Positions 42,979 to 55,304 are shown, counted from the stretch's first letter. The stretch: 64,000 bases of DNA from Qipengyuania xiapuensis (GCF_019711395.1 NZ_JAIGNL010000001.1:310001-374000), one strand, 5' to 3'. Notes: generated from the sequence alone by a model not told the origin. A program made the numbers and translations.

Positions 42979-43449
42979 ATGCGACCTACATCCATACTGA
43001 TCCTCGCCAGCCTCCTTGTTATCGGCTGTGCCCCGGCTGCGGAGGATGAGGCGCCGCAGGAGACCTCCGAGACGCCCGACGGTAGCGGCACGGCGACTGC
43101 ATCACCCGCCCCTCCCGACAGTCTTTCGGGCACCGCATGGCGGGCCGATGCCGAGGATGGCGCGCGTTTCGTAACCTATCTCGACGAGGACGGAAGCTAC
43201 CGGGACCTGCGCAACGGCGATCCCTACCAGCAGGGCGAATGGACCTATGCCGAAGGCGCACGCGGCAAGATGCTGTGCTTCCTTCCCGAAGACGAGGCAG
43301 GAATCGAGACCTGCTGGGAGCCGGGCAAGCGCGAGGATGACACGATGATCGTTACCGGTCCCGAAGGGCGGCGCGTCGAATTGACCAGCGTTGCTTATGA
43401 GCCGCCCGCAGAAGACGCCGAGGCCGAAGAGGAGGCTGGCGAGCAATAA
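42979..43449 (+). CDS. Lipoprotein of unknown function
   Basis: This is a 156-residue precursor with lipobox VIGC (Cys17), a disordered Glu/Thr/Pro-rich linker, then a compact domain with GTAWRADAEDGARFVTYLDEDG and GEWTYAEG and two Cys (CFLPEDEAGIETCW) near 115-125. Similar to small META/lipocalin-like domains only in outline. The ABC transporter gene begins five bases after its stop, so co-transcription is likely. ATG start after GGGAGGG. Confidence 0.72.
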   Translation: MRPTSILILASLLVIGCAPAAEDEAPQETSETPDGSGTATASPAPPDSLSGTAWRADAEDGARFVTYLDEDGSYRDLRNGDPYQQGEWTYAEGARGKMLCFLPEDEAGIETCWEPGKREDDTMIVTGPEGRRVELTSVAYEPPAEDAEAEEEAGEQ

Positions 43450-43454
43450 GCGCC

Positions 43455-44213
43455 ATGCCCGATCCGATCCTGTCATTTCGCGGCGTGTCGAAAGCCTATG
43501 GCACGACCCGCGCCATCGATACGCTGGACCTCGACATCGAGGCCGGGAGCTTCGTTGCGCTGGTCGGCGCCTCGGGCTCGGGCAAGTCGACACTGCTGAA
43601 GACGGTCAACCGGCTGGTCGAACCCACTATAGGCGAGGTGCTTTTCGAAGGCGAGAATGTGGCCGGCCTTCCGCAACCCGCGCTCCGGCGGCGGATTGGC
43701 TATGTCTTCCAGTCAATCGGCCTGTTTCCGCACATGAGCGTTGCGGAAAATATCGCGATCGGCCCCCGGCTCGGCGCGGAGCGCCTTCCCGCCTCGCGCA
43801 TCGCCGAACTGCTTGCATGGGTCGAGCTGGAAGAGAGCATGGCAGACCGCATGCCGGACGAGCTTTCGGGTGGCCAGCGCCAGCGCGTCGGGGTCGCACG
43901 CGCGCTTGCCGCGGAGCCGCACCTGCTGCTGATGGACGAGCCCTTCGGCGCGCTCGATCCCGTCACCCGCGACGCGCTGGGCGAACGCGTCCGCAAGCTG
44001 CATGACGAGCTCGGCCTGACCACGGTCATGGTCACACACGACATGGCCGAAGCCCTGCTCCTCGCCGACCGGGTGCTGGTGATGGATGCCGGGCGGATCG
44101 TTGCCGACGAAGTGCCGGCGGCACTGCTGGCAGGCAATGGCGGCGAGATTGCACAGGCGCTGGTCGCGGTCCCGCGCCACCAGGCCGAGCGGTTGGCGGA
44201 GCTTTCGCAGTGA
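43455..44213 (+). CDS. ABC transporter ATP-binding protein, osmolyte (OpuCA-like) type
   Basis: This 252-residue ATPase has Walker A GASGSGKST near residue 38, signature LSGGQRQR near 136, Walker B LLLMDEPFGALDP near 155 and the switch His in VTHDMAEA. The order and size match ProV/OpuCA without the C-terminal CBS domains, so the ionic-strength sensor of OpuA-type systems seems absent. The next gene, overlapping by four bases, encodes a fused permease and binding protein. Likely cargo: betaine, choline or a related compound. Confidence 0.9.
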   Translation: MPDPILSFRGVSKAYGTTRAIDTLDLDIEAGSFVALVGASGSGKSTLLKTVNRLVEPTIGEVLFEGENVAGLPQPALRRRIGYVFQSIGLFPHMSVAENIAIGPRLGAERLPASRIAELLAWVELEESMADRMPDELSGGQRQRVGVARALAAEPHLLLMDEPFGALDPVTRDALGERVRKLHDELGLTTVMVTHDMAEALLLADRVLVMDAGRIVADEVPAALLAGNGGEIAQALVAVPRHQAERLAELSQ

Positions 44214-45748
44214 ACGGGCTCTGGGATGCACTCGCGGGCCTCGGCGACCAGCTTGCCGCGCATGTGCTGCTCTCGGCGGCCGCACTGGCGCTCGGCATCG
44301 TGGTCGCGCTTCCGCTGGCCGTCTGGGCAAGCCGGTCGGAAAGGGTCGCGCGCGCCTCGCTCGCCTTTGCCAGCCTCGTCCAGACAATCCCGGCGCTGGC
44401 ACTGCTGGCGCTCTTCTTCCCGATCCTTCTGAGCCTTCGCGCCGTGTTCGGCGAAGGGCTGCCGACGCTCGGCTTCCTGCCCGCCTTGCTGGCACTTGCA
44501 CTCTATGCGCTGCTCCCGATCCTGAGGAACGCGGTGACCGCGCAGGCCAATCTCGATCCCGGCGTGATCGAGGCGGCCGAAGGGGTGGGAATGAACTTCC
44601 GCCAGCGGCTGATGCTGGTCGAGGCACCGCTCGCTGCGCCCTATATCATGGCGGGCATCCGCACCGCGGCGGTCTGGACGATCGGTGCGGCGACGCTGGC
44701 GACCACGATCGGACAGAAGAGCCTCGGCGATCCGATCTTTGCCGGACTGCAGACGCAGAACTGGGTGCTGGTGCTTGCCGGTTGCATCGCGAGCGCGGGG
44801 CTGGCCTTGCTGGCCGATACGCTGCTCGGCGCGATCGAGCGGGGTTTCCGCGAGCGGCGCAGAGGGCTCTGGCTGGGAGGTTTTGTGGCGGTCGCGCTGG
44901 GCGTCGGCGCAGCTTTGTTCGCGCAATTCGGCGGCGGGGACGATGAAGACCGCGTGGTCATCGGCGCCAAGGGTTTCTCCGAGCAATATGTCCTAGCGCG
45001 CCTGATCGGCCAGCGACTCGAGGCAGAAGGTTTCGCGGTCGAATATCGCGACGGGCTCGGCTCGGCAGTGGCGCACAGCGCGGCGGCGAGCGGTGAGGTC
45101 GATGTCTATGTCGATTACACCGGCACGATCTGGACCAACCAGATGAAGCGCGAGGACAATCCGCCGCGCGATACGATGTATGACGAGATCGTCAGCTGGG
45201 AGACCGAAAACACCGGCATCCGCGTGCTAGGGCGGCTGGGGTTCGAGAATGCATACGGCTTTGCCGTTCCTGCCGATGTCTCGCGGATGCGCGGGATCGA
45301 GAGCATCGAGGATCTCGCCAATGTCGCGCCAGAACTGACCGTGGGCGGCGATCCCGAATTTTTCGAGCGGCCCGAATGGATCGCGGTGCGCGACGCCTAT
45401 GGCCTGCGCTTTGCCGAACAGCGCAATTTCTCGCCCACCTTCATGTACAACGCGCTGCAGTCAGGCGAGGCGGACGTGATCGGCGCCTATACTTCCGACG
45501 GACGGATCGAAGCGGACAACCTGTTCATCCTCGCCGACCCGCGCGGGGCATTTCCCAATTACGATGCGGTCCTCTTGTTGAGCCCGGAAGCTTCGCGTGA
45601 CGAGGCGCTGGTGTCGGCGCTCCTGCCGCTGGTCGATGCGATCGATGTGGAGGCGATGCGCGAGGCCAACTACGCGGTCGACCGTGAAGAAGAGAAGCTG
45701 TCCTTCGACGAGGCTGCACGGCTCCTCGCAGAGCGTGCGGGGCTCTAG
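44210..45748 (+). CDS. Fused permease and substrate-binding protein, osmolyte ABC transporter
   Basis: This 512-residue protein carries a permease domain (about 1-235) with six hydrophobic segments and the EAA loop (EAAEGVGMNFRQRLMLVEAPLA near 123-144), then a glycine-betaine-type binding domain (about 245-512) starting VVIGAKGFSEQYVLARLIG, with VYVDYTGTIWTNQM and SGEADVIGAYTSDGRI. The binding domain is thus tethered to the outer face of the membrane. GTG start inside the stop of the ATPase gene. Known relatives of this fused form transport betaine, carnitine, choline or ergothioneine; the cargo cannot be settled here. Confidence 0.9.
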   Translation: MNGLWDALAGLGDQLAAHVLLSAAALALGIVVALPLAVWASRSERVARASLAFASLVQTIPALALLALFFPILLSLRAVFGEGLPTLGFLPALLALALYALLPILRNAVTAQANLDPGVIEAAEGVGMNFRQRLMLVEAPLAAPYIMAGIRTAAVWTIGAATLATTIGQKSLGDPIFAGLQTQNWVLVLAGCIASAGLALLADTLLGAIERGFRERRRGLWLGGFVAVALGVGAALFAQFGGGDDEDRVVIGAKGFSEQYVLARLIGQRLEAEGFAVEYRDGLGSAVAHSAAASGEVDVYVDYTGTIWTNQMKREDNPPRDTMYDEIVSWETENTGIRVLGRLGFENAYGFAVPADVSRMRGIESIEDLANVAPELTVGGDPEFFERPEWIAVRDAYGLRFAEQRNFSPTFMYNALQSGEADVIGAYTSDGRIEADNLFILADPRGAFPNYDAVLLLSPEASRDEALVSALLPLVDAIDVEAMREANYAVDREEEKLSFDEAARLLAERAGL

Positions 45749-45749
45749 C

Positions 45750-46163
45750 TCAGCGGGCGCGTTTCCAGGTCTGGGTCTGGCAGAAGGGCCCGATGCAGCC
45801 CTTCACTTCGAGCGTCGTCGCGTTGATCCGGCGGATCACAGACCGGTATGTTTTGCCGCTCTTGGGGTCGTAGATCCGGCCACGCCAGAGATCGTCTTCT
45901 TCGACGAAGCCGGTCAGCACCGGCATGCCGAGCAGTTTGCGTGTCCGCAGCTGCGGATCGCGGTTGTTGATGTCGCGCTGGTCGGCGCCCTGCGGAGGCG
46001 GGACGAGGAAGCGGCTGATCCGACCGCACACGGTCCTGCCGCAGTCGCCAATGGTGATGACCGCGTCCTTTTCCGCGGTAACCCAGCGTCCCTCGACCGG
46101 TGCCGCTGCAGCCAGCGGGGCGGCCATGAAGACGGCAGCAAGGGTGATCAGGCGTTTCATCAT
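45750..46163 (-). CDS. Exported DUF2147 protein
   Basis: This 137-residue precursor has a signal peptide (cleavage after AAAA, about residue 20). The mature part matches DUF2147: VEGRWVTAEKDAVITIGDCG, CGRISRFLVP, RIYDPKSGKTYRSVI and VKGCIGPFCQTQTWKR, with paired Cys. Function is unknown; it is frequently found near stress genes. The ATG at 46163 follows AAGGAAGG. Its stop is one base past that of the transporter gene, in the opposite direction. Confidence 0.88.
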   Translation of the reverse strand: MMKRLITLAAVFMAAPLAAAAPVEGRWVTAEKDAVITIGDCGRTVCGRISRFLVPPPQGADQRDINNRDPQLRTRKLLGMPVLTGFVEEDDLWRGRIYDPKSGKTYRSVIRRINATTLEVKGCIGPFCQTQTWKRAR

Positions 46164-46226
46164 CACTAACCTTCCTTCGTGCCGCAGCCATGCGGAGTTA
46201 CAGCTGTGCCCCGACTTTCCTGAACC

Positions 46227-47282
46227 TCAGCCGAAGCCGGCGCCGCGCGCTGCGTGGCGCGGCGTGATCGCCATGACCTTGAACAGGGCGCCCATGGCAT
46301 CGACGCCGATGAGCCGGTCATGCGCCGTCTTGAGTTCAGCAGCACGTTCGGGGCTGCGCTGTGCGAGTGCCTGCATTCTCAGGCCGAGGCCCATGGCGGT
46401 CAGCCAGTCGCCTTGCGTGGCGGTATCTACCGCGAGGCCGGCACGCGCTGCGATCTGCGCAAGGATGCCGAAATCGACCAGCGCGGTGAGGTCCATCTCG
46501 CCGGGCGCATCGAACACACCCACCTTCTCGTGCGCGCGCACCGCCTGCAGCGTTTCGCCCGGCCTGCTTTCGAGATAGCCGTAGTCGATGAACAGCGCTG
46601 CGCCGCCCTGCACGTCGATCCGGCGGGCGATCTCCTCGATCGTGGCGGCTGCACCCGGGCACGTCTCGATGACCGTGCCGACGGCTTGCGCGCGAAGCTC
46701 CTCCGGGACCGCGTCGTCCATCGCGTTGGGGCCGGCACCGAAAACGAAATCCTCCCCGTCGAGAGCAACCAGCCGCTCGCGCCAACCGCGTGTCGTCATG
46801 ACCAGCTGGCGGATCGGCAGAGCATCGAGGAACTCGTTGGCGACGAGGTAGAGCGGCTGGTCCTCGGGCAGGGTCGCGATGGAATCGTGGAACTGCGCTT
46901 CGCCGAGGGCGGAGCCCTGCGCCTCGCGCAGCGCCTGCGACCCCTCGACGAGATGGACCGGCGGGCGCAGGCCCTGGCTCGACATCGCCCGCAGCGCATC
47001 GCGCGCCAGTGTGCCGCGTCCCGGACCGAGCTCGACATAGGCGGCATCCGGCTTGGCCGAGCGCGTCCAGATATCGGCGAACCACAGGCCGATCATCTCG
47101 CCGAACATCTGGCTGATCTCGGGCGCAGTGGTGAAATCGCCCGCCTGCCCCAGCGGGTCGCGGCTGTCGTAATAGAGCGCGTTGCTTTCGCCCATGTAGC
47201 GCGACACGGGCATCGGCCCGTGCCGCTGGATCAGGCGCCGGAAACGGCTGGCGAGGTCGCTGGCGGCCTCGTCTTCGCTCAT
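46227..47282 (-). CDS. NDUFAF7/MidA-like SAM-dependent methyltransferase
   Basis: This 351-residue enzyme has GDFTTAPEISQMFGEMIGLW near residue 48, VELGPGRGTLARDAL near 83 (SAM motif I), ANEFLDALPIRQ near 149 and ALFIDYGYLESR near 237. Mitochondrial relatives dimethylate an arginine of a complex I subunit; the bacterial target is not known. ATG at 47282 overlaps the lgt stop by four bases, an order seen often in alphaproteobacteria. Confidence 0.88.
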   Translation of the reverse strand: MSEDEAASDLASRFRRLIQRHGPMPVSRYMGESNALYYDSRDPLGQAGDFTTAPEISQMFGEMIGLWFADIWTRSAKPDAAYVELGPGRGTLARDALRAMSSQGLRPPVHLVEGSQALREAQGSALGEAQFHDSIATLPEDQPLYLVANEFLDALPIRQLVMTTRGWRERLVALDGEDFVFGAGPNAMDDAVPEELRAQAVGTVIETCPGAAATIEEIARRIDVQGGAALFIDYGYLESRPGETLQAVRAHEKVGVFDAPGEMDLTALVDFGILAQIAARAGLAVDTATQGDWLTAMGLGLRMQALAQRSPERAAELKTAHDRLIGVDAMGALFKVMAITPRHAARGAGFG

Positions 47283-48157
47283 GCCGCTTGCGGCTTGGGT
47301 GCGGTTTTGCCGCCGCCCACGGGCGGGCGGAGCAGCGAATAGATCACCACGATCACGCCGACCGCGATCATCGGGATCGAAAGCCACTGGCCCTGGCTGA
47401 GGCCGGTCTCGACCACGCGGTGCGCCAGATGCGCATCTGGCTCGCGGAAGAACTCGTTGACGAAGCGGCCGACGCCCATGCCCACGGTGAACAGCCCGAC
47501 CAGCAGTCCGGCGCGGTAGCGCGCACGCGTCTGCCAGAAGAGTGCGATCAGGAGCACGCCGAGCAGCAGGCCCTCGAGGCCGGCCTGGTAGAGCTGGCTC
47601 GGGTGGCGGGCGATATCGCCGCCGCCGGGGAAGACCATCGCCCATGCCACGTCGCTCTCGACCGGGCGGCCATAAAGCTCGCCGTTGATGAAGTTGGCGA
47701 TGCGGCCGAGCATGTAGGCAAGCGGCACGTTGACCGCGATGTAGTCACACACGCGCAGCCAGTTGAGATTGCCGCGCCAGGCGACCCAGCTGATGGCGAT
47801 CAAGACGCCGATCACCCCGCCGTGGAAGCTCATCCCCCCATTCCAGAGCTGGAACAGTTCGATCCCGCCGAAGAGTTCGGGCTGGTAGAATGCCGCATAG
47901 CCGAGCCGGCCGCCGAGGATGACGCCGAGCGTGCAGTAGAAGAACAGGTCGTCGGCATGGCGCTGGGCCATCGGCGCGCCGGGCGCCTTGATCATCTTGG
48001 AGAGGTGCCAATAGGCAAGCAGGATGCCGAGCAGGTAGGCGAGCGAATAATAGCGCAGCTGGAAGCTGCCGATCTCGAACAGATAGGGCCTGAGGCCCAG
48101 TTCCGCCCACTGGATCGGGTCCGAAGCAGCCGCGGTCGCAGCCAGTAGTGACAGCAA
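47279..48157 (-). CDS. lgt: Prolipoprotein diacylglyceryl transferase
   Basis: This 292-residue integral membrane enzyme attaches diacylglycerol to the lipobox Cys of lipoproteins. Seven transmembrane segments; the core motifs are RLGYAAFYQPELF near residue 84, GGMSFHGGVIG near 107 (catalytic His), YMLGRIANFINGELYGRP near 148 (active-site Arg, Asn) and HPSQLYQAG near 185. It starts with TTG at 48157, preceded by AGGGG; no ATG is available for a full-length N-terminus. The window encodes at least six likely substrates. Confidence 0.94.
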   Translation of the reverse strand: MLSLLAATAAASDPIQWAELGLRPYLFEIGSFQLRYYSLAYLLGILLAYWHLSKMIKAPGAPMAQRHADDLFFYCTLGVILGGRLGYAAFYQPELFGGIELFQLWNGGMSFHGGVIGVLIAISWVAWRGNLNWLRVCDYIAVNVPLAYMLGRIANFINGELYGRPVESDVAWAMVFPGGGDIARHPSQLYQAGLEGLLLGVLLIALFWQTRARYRAGLLVGLFTVGMGVGRFVNEFFREPDAHLAHRVVETGLSQGQWLSIPMIAVGVIVVIYSLLRPPVGGGKTAPKPQAA

Positions 48158-48335
48158 GGTTTTATCCCCTTAGAGAAAGCGCGAAGGCCGCCATGCGCGA
48201 CCCGTTTCGGGGCGGCTTTTGGCATAGCAGGCGTTTTGGGGAAAGCCTGTGTCGCAAATCGCTCGCGGCGATCCATCGCCGGTGCGGACTGCGGCATTTG
48301 CCCGCGCGAGACTATGGAGAGGACAAGACAAGACC

Positions 48336-50026
<1,691 letters not shown>

Positions 50027-50030
<4 letters not shown>

Positions 50031-52786
50031 GCCACGCACATATCCCTGACCAGCGCGCGATCATCGACAGGCGCAAGCTCGCCTCCGCTATCGAGGCGCT
50101 CGTCGGGGAGCATGGCGACAAGTCGCGACCGCATGTCGTTGCGGCGCTGAAGGAGGCGCTGGGCGCGGGCCGGGCCGAGATGGAGCGGCGGCTCGAGGCG
50201 CGGCCTTCCGCCGGCCACGCGGTGGCGGGGGGCTATTCCTTCCTCGTCGACCAGCTGGTCCGGGTCATTCACGAATATGTTACGCAGCACGTCTATCCCG
50301 CGGCCAACCGAAGCAGCGGAGAACGGCTCGCGGTCATGGCCGTGGGTGGATACGGGCGCAGCGAAATGGCGCCGCATTCGGATGTCGACATCGCCTTCCT
50401 CGTCGGCGAACGCCGCAACGCCTGGTGCGAACAGGTGGTGGAGGCGATGCTCTACCTGCTGTGGGACCTCGGCCTGAAGGTCGGCCATTCCACCCGCACG
50501 CTCGACGAGGCGATCCGGCTGGCGAAGGACGACCTCACGATCCGCACCGCTCTGCTAGAGGGGCGCTATGTCTGGGGCGACCGCGATCTCTACGACGAGG
50601 GCGAGCGGCGCTATACGCGTGAGGTCGTGCACGGCAACGAGCGCGCATTCCTCACGCAGAAGCTGGAAGAGCGCAACGCGCGGCACAAGCGGATGGGCGA
50701 CAGCCGCTACGTGGTCGAACCCAATGTGAAGGACGGCAAGGGGGGCTTGCGCGATCTCCAGACGCTCTACTGGATCGGCAAGTTCATCCACCGCGTGTCG
50801 AGCGCCGCAGAGCTGGTCGACACCGGCCTCATGACGCATGTCGAATACCGCAGCTTCCGCCGCGCAGAACGCTTCCTGCTCGCGGTGCGCTGCCACATGC
50901 ACATCATTACGGGCCGCGCCGAGGACCGGCTGACCTTCGATCTGCAGCGCCAGATCGCCGAGCGGATGAATTTCGCCGACCGCCCGGGCAAGAGCGCGGT
51001 CGAGCGGTTCATGCAGTTCTATTTCCTGCAGGCGAAGCGCGTGGGCAGCCTGACCGGTGTCTTCCTCGCACATATCGAAGATGACCTTGCCAAGAATGCC
51101 GCACGACGCGGTTTCTTTGCCGGTTTCCGCCCGCGGCCGCGGGACGTGAAAGGCTATCGCGTGTTCGGCGGCCGGATCGCCGCGCCTTCCGACGAATGGT
51201 TCCGGAAGGACCCGGTCCGGCTCGTCGAGATCTTCCAGGTGGCCGAGGCCGAGGAGCTGGAAATCCACCCCGAAACCATGCGTCAGGCCGATCGCGACGC
51301 GAAGCTGATCGACCAGGAGGTGCGCGAGGATCCGCGTGCCAATGCACTCTTCCTCGACCTGCTGTGCGGGCGCAACGATCCCGAAATGGTGCTGCGCTGG
51401 ATGAACGAGGCGGGCGTCTTCGGCCGCTTCGTGCCCGATTTCGGCAAGGTCAATGCGCAGATGCAGTTCGACATGTACCACCACTACACGGTGGACGAGC
51501 ACACGATCCGCGCGATCGGCTTGCTGAACAAGATCGAGAAGGGCGAACTGAAGGCCGACCACCCGCGCGCGACGCGGCTGATCCACAAGGTCAATTCGCG
51601 CCGCGTCGCCTATGTCGCGGCGCTGCTCCACGATATCGCCAAGGGCCGCGGCGGCGATCATTCGGTGCTCGGTGCGGAAGTCGCGGAAGAGCTTTGCCCT
51701 CGCTTCGGTCTGAGCGAGAGCGAGACTGAGCTGGTCTCTTGGCTTGTGCTCAACCACCTGTTGATGAGCCATACTGCGCAGAAGCGCGATCTCACCGATC
51801 CCAAGACGATCGAGGATTACGTCGCGCAGGTGCAGAGCGTCGAGCGCCTGCGCCATCTCGCGATCCTGACCGCAGTCGATATCCGCGCCGTAGGCCCCGG
51901 CACTTGGAACAGCTGGAAGGGCCAGCTGCTCGGCGAGCTATACGACAGTGCATCCGAACGCATGCGCCTCGGGCACATGCGTCACGGACGGGAAGAGAAA
52001 GTTGCCGCAAAGCGGGCCGAAGTCGCCGAACTGCTCGGCGAGAAAGCCGACCTCGTCGAACAGCTCGGCAAGACCTTCGGCGATGCCTACTGGATCGCCG
52101 AGCCGGTCGACATCATCGCGCTCAACCTCGTCCACTACGCCGCCGCGCGAGAGCTCGAACATGAGCTGTCCGTGCACTGCGAATATTACGAGGCGCGCGG
52201 TGCGACGCTTGTCACGGTGATCGCCGCCGACCACCCAGGTCTGTTTTACCGTATCGCAGGCGGAATCCATCTTGCGGGCGGCAACATCATCGATGCGCGC
52301 ATCCATACCTCGCGCACCGGCTGGGCGATGGACAATTTCCTCGTCCAGGACCCCCACGGTGCCCCGTTCCGCGAGGAACAGCAGCTGCGCCGGATCGAGC
52401 AGAGCATCGCCGATGCGCTCGCCAACCGGATCGATCTCACGCCCAAACTCGCGCAGCGCCCGCTGCCTCACAGCCGCTCGAAAGCCTTCGACGTCTCGCC
52501 CCGCGTGGAGTTCGACAACAAGGCATCGAACCGTTTTACAGTGATCGAAGTCAACGCGCGTGACCGACCTGCACTCCTGAACCGGCTTGCAAGGGTACTT
52601 TTCGAAAATCGGCTCGTGGTCCACTCGGCGCATATTACCAACTATGGCGAGCGTGCGGTCGACACCTTCTATGTCACTGATCTGACAGGCGGAAAGATCG
52701 CCGAGGGTGAGCGTCTGAACCTGCTGGGTGCGCGCCTGGTCGAGGCCGCAGGTGATGCATTGCAGGCACGGTTGGAAGACGCCTGA
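50027..52786 (+). CDS. glnD: Bifunctional uridylyltransferase/uridylyl-removing enzyme
   Basis: This 919-residue sensor modifies PII proteins according to glutamine level. Nucleotidyltransferase motif VGGYGRSEMAPHSDVDIAFL near 106-124, the HD domain with LLHDIAKGRGGDHSVLG near 530-545, and two ACT domains at about 724-805 (AADHPGLFYRIAGGI) and 840-919 (VNARDRPALLNRLA). The start is TTG at 50027, overlapping the acyl-CoA ligase stop by four bases; the first ATG lies inside the conserved region. Coupling to the ligase is by position only. A short leader with AGGAGAG for the next gene follows. Confidence 0.94.
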
Positions 52787-52871
52787 CAGCAGTTCGTGGT
52801 TTGAATGTTGCAGTTAGGTTGCAAATCGGCCACTGATTCTTGCGAGAGATTACCAACAGGAGAGAGTTCCC

Positions 52872-55202
52872 ATGAGGACCACTACGCTATCGTTGCGCAC
52901 GCTTGCCCTGCTCGGGGCAGGTTTCACGTTGCTCCCCCAGGCAGCGCTGGCACAGGATGCGGATGAAGACACCACGGTTCAGGCCGAGGAAGAGGCGCCC
53001 GAACAGCGCCGCGGAATCGATGCACTGAACGTGATCGTCGTCACCGGTACCAAGACGCAGAACCCCGAAGACGTGCAGGACGTGCCGCTCGCCGTCACCG
53101 CATTCAACTCGGAAAGCCTCGACGCGCTCAAGGTTCGTGAAATCCAGTCGCTGACCTATTCGGCACCGAACGTCTCGCTCGACCAGATCGGCACCAGCCG
53201 CGGTACGGCGAACTTCTCGATCCGCGGTCTCGGCATCAACTCCTCGATCCCCTCGATCGACCCGACCGTCGGCGTCTTCGTCGATGGCGTGTATCTCGGC
53301 TTCAACGGCGGCGTCGTGTTCGACGTCTTCGACCTCGACAGCGTGGAAATCCTGCGCGGTCCGCAGGGCGTGCTGTTCGGTCGCAACGTGACCGGCGGTG
53401 CCGTGCTGATCAACACCGGCAACCCGACCGAGGAATTCAGCGGCAAGGTCCGCGCTTCGGTCGACGGCCCGTGGCTCGACGGCGGTCGCGGCGGTTCGAA
53501 CTACACCGTCAGCGGTGTCGTTTCGGGCCCGCTCGTTGAAGATACGCTGCTGTTCAAGCTCGGCGGCTACTACAACAAGGACGATGGCTACTTCACCAAC
53601 CTCTTCGACGGTTCGAACCACGGCGAGGCTGAAACGAAGATCCTTCGCGGCGCGCTCGAAGGTCGTTTCGGCGACCTGATGATCCGCGGTAAGCTCGATT
53701 ACTTCACCTCGGAAGGTGACGGTCCCTCGGGCCAGAACCGCGGCCTCTTCCGCCGTGACACTTTCGATTTCTCGATCGACTTCCCCGGCTTTTACGACAA
53801 CGAGATCTGGACCGGTTCGGTCACCGCAGAACTCGACGTGGGCCCGGGTACGCTGACCAACATCTTCGGCTATCGTTCCTACGATGCCGTGACGGGCGGC
53901 GACATCGACTCGCTTCCCTTCTTCGGCTTCCATTCGGACACGCAGACCGAACAGGACCAGATTTCGAACGAGCTGCGCTATGCGGTTTCGGGCGACGGTT
54001 TCGACCTGACTGTCGGCGGCTTCTTCTTCGACCAGTCGATCGCCTACACCGAAATCCGCGACCTGCCGCCGCTCTCGCCGCTGACCTTCTACGGTGGCGG
54101 TTACCAGGACCACCAGGTTCTCGGCGCATTTGCCAACGGCCAGTTCTACCTGTCGGACGATTTTTCGATCATCGCAGGTCTCCGCTGGAGCCGCGAGGAA
54201 AAGGATGCTGGCGTAACCTACATCCGTCCGCGTCCCGAATGTTCGGTCGTCGACGGCACTTGCCCGACCTCGGGCACCAACCCCTTCATCCCGACCGAGA
54301 ACAACGGCTTCACGGATGACAACAGCTGGTCCAACTGGTCGCCCAAGCTCGGCGTCCAGTACGAATTCAGCACCGGCCAGCTCTACGCTCACTGGACGCG
54401 TGGCTATCGTTCGGGTGGCTACAACTTCCGTATCACCAACGCGAACGTGTTCGAGAACGTCGTGGTCCCGGCAACGGGCGGCAACTTCTCGTTCGACGAA
54501 GAGAAGGTCGACAACTACGAGCTCGGCGGGAAATTCCAGTCGGTCGATGGCGACTTCACGCTCAATGCCGCGGTCTACCTGACCGACATTTCGGACATGC
54601 AGCGCGAAGTGAACCAGTCGAGCCCGACTGCCGGCGTCTCGCAGTTCATCCTCAACACGGCGGATGCCACGATCCTCGGCTTCGAGGCCGAAGGTCGCAT
54701 GCGCGTGTCGGACGGCCTGCTGTTCACGGCCAACATCGGCATCATCGATGCCGAATACGACGATGTCGCGTTCGACATCTCGGGTGACGGCGTCATCAAC
54801 GATGCCGATCTCGCCCTGTCGCTTCCGCGCGTTCCCCCGATCACATGGGGTGTCGGTGTAATCCACGAACTGCTGCTCGGCTCGGGCGCGATCACGACCC
54901 GCGTGAACTACCAGTTCCGCGACGAGTTCGCCTACACCGACAACAACTTCGGTTACATCCAGGACGCGCAGAACCTCGACGCCAACATCACCTGGGATAC
55001 CCCGATGGAAGGCCTCAGCTTCTCGCTCTACGGCAAGAACCTGCTCGACCAGGTCCAGGCCGGCGGCGACACGCAGCTGCCCTTCGGCGGCCCGCTGAGC
55101 AACGGCGTGAACCGTCCGTTCGACTTCTTCCCCGCAGGCGGCACGCTGTCGCCGCTGTCGAAGGGTCGCCAGGTCGGCGTCGAAGCGATGTTCGAATTCT
55201 GA
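52872..55202 (+). CDS. TonB-dependent receptor (large, second in window)
   Basis: This 776-residue outer-membrane receptor has a signal peptide (cleavage after ALAQ near 28), a TonB-box-like VIVVTGTKT near 54-62, plug motif NFSIRGLGINSSIPSIDPTV-type and VEILRGPQGVLFGRNVTGGAV near 158-178, and a barrel with ordered aromatic pairs ending FEF. It resembles the IPR of sphingomonad receptors for complex organic substrates; the ligand is not predictable. ATG after AGGAGAG. A strong terminator follows. Confidence 0.88.
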   Translation: MRTTTLSLRTLALLGAGFTLLPQAALAQDADEDTTVQAEEEAPEQRRGIDALNVIVVTGTKTQNPEDVQDVPLAVTAFNSESLDALKVREIQSLTYSAPNVSLDQIGTSRGTANFSIRGLGINSSIPSIDPTVGVFVDGVYLGFNGGVVFDVFDLDSVEILRGPQGVLFGRNVTGGAVLINTGNPTEEFSGKVRASVDGPWLDGGRGGSNYTVSGVVSGPLVEDTLLFKLGGYYNKDDGYFTNLFDGSNHGEAETKILRGALEGRFGDLMIRGKLDYFTSEGDGPSGQNRGLFRRDTFDFSIDFPGFYDNEIWTGSVTAELDVGPGTLTNIFGYRSYDAVTGGDIDSLPFFGFHSDTQTEQDQISNELRYAVSGDGFDLTVGGFFFDQSIAYTEIRDLPPLSPLTFYGGGYQDHQVLGAFANGQFYLSDDFSIIAGLRWSREEKDAGVTYIRPRPECSVVDGTCPTSGTNPFIPTENNGFTDDNSWSNWSPKLGVQYEFSTGQLYAHWTRGYRSGGYNFRITNANVFENVVVPATGGNFSFDEEKVDNYELGGKFQSVDGDFTLNAAVYLTDISDMQREVNQSSPTAGVSQFILNTADATILGFEAEGRMRVSDGLLFTANIGIIDAEYDDVAFDISGDGVINDADLALSLPRVPPITWGVGVIHELLLGSGAITTRVNYQFRDEFAYTDNNFGYIQDAQNLDANITWDTPMEGLSFSLYGKNLLDQVQAGGDTQLPFGGPLSNGVNRPFDFFPAGGTLSPLSKGRQVGVEAMFEF

Positions 55203-55229
55203 TCGGACACGCTTGACCGGAAAAGAGAA

Positions 55230-55254
55230 GGGGCGCCGCGAGGCGCCCCTTTTT
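55230..55254 (+). terminator. Intrinsic terminator after the second TonB receptor gene
   Basis: Perfect eight-base stem GGGGCGCC/GGCGCCCC with loop GCGA and TTTTT. 27 bases after the stop. Confidence 0.93.
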
Positions 55255-55304
55255 GTTTGCGCTATCGCTGCGCTGCCTCAGCGCCCGGAGGCGCCCCCTT
55301 TTCG

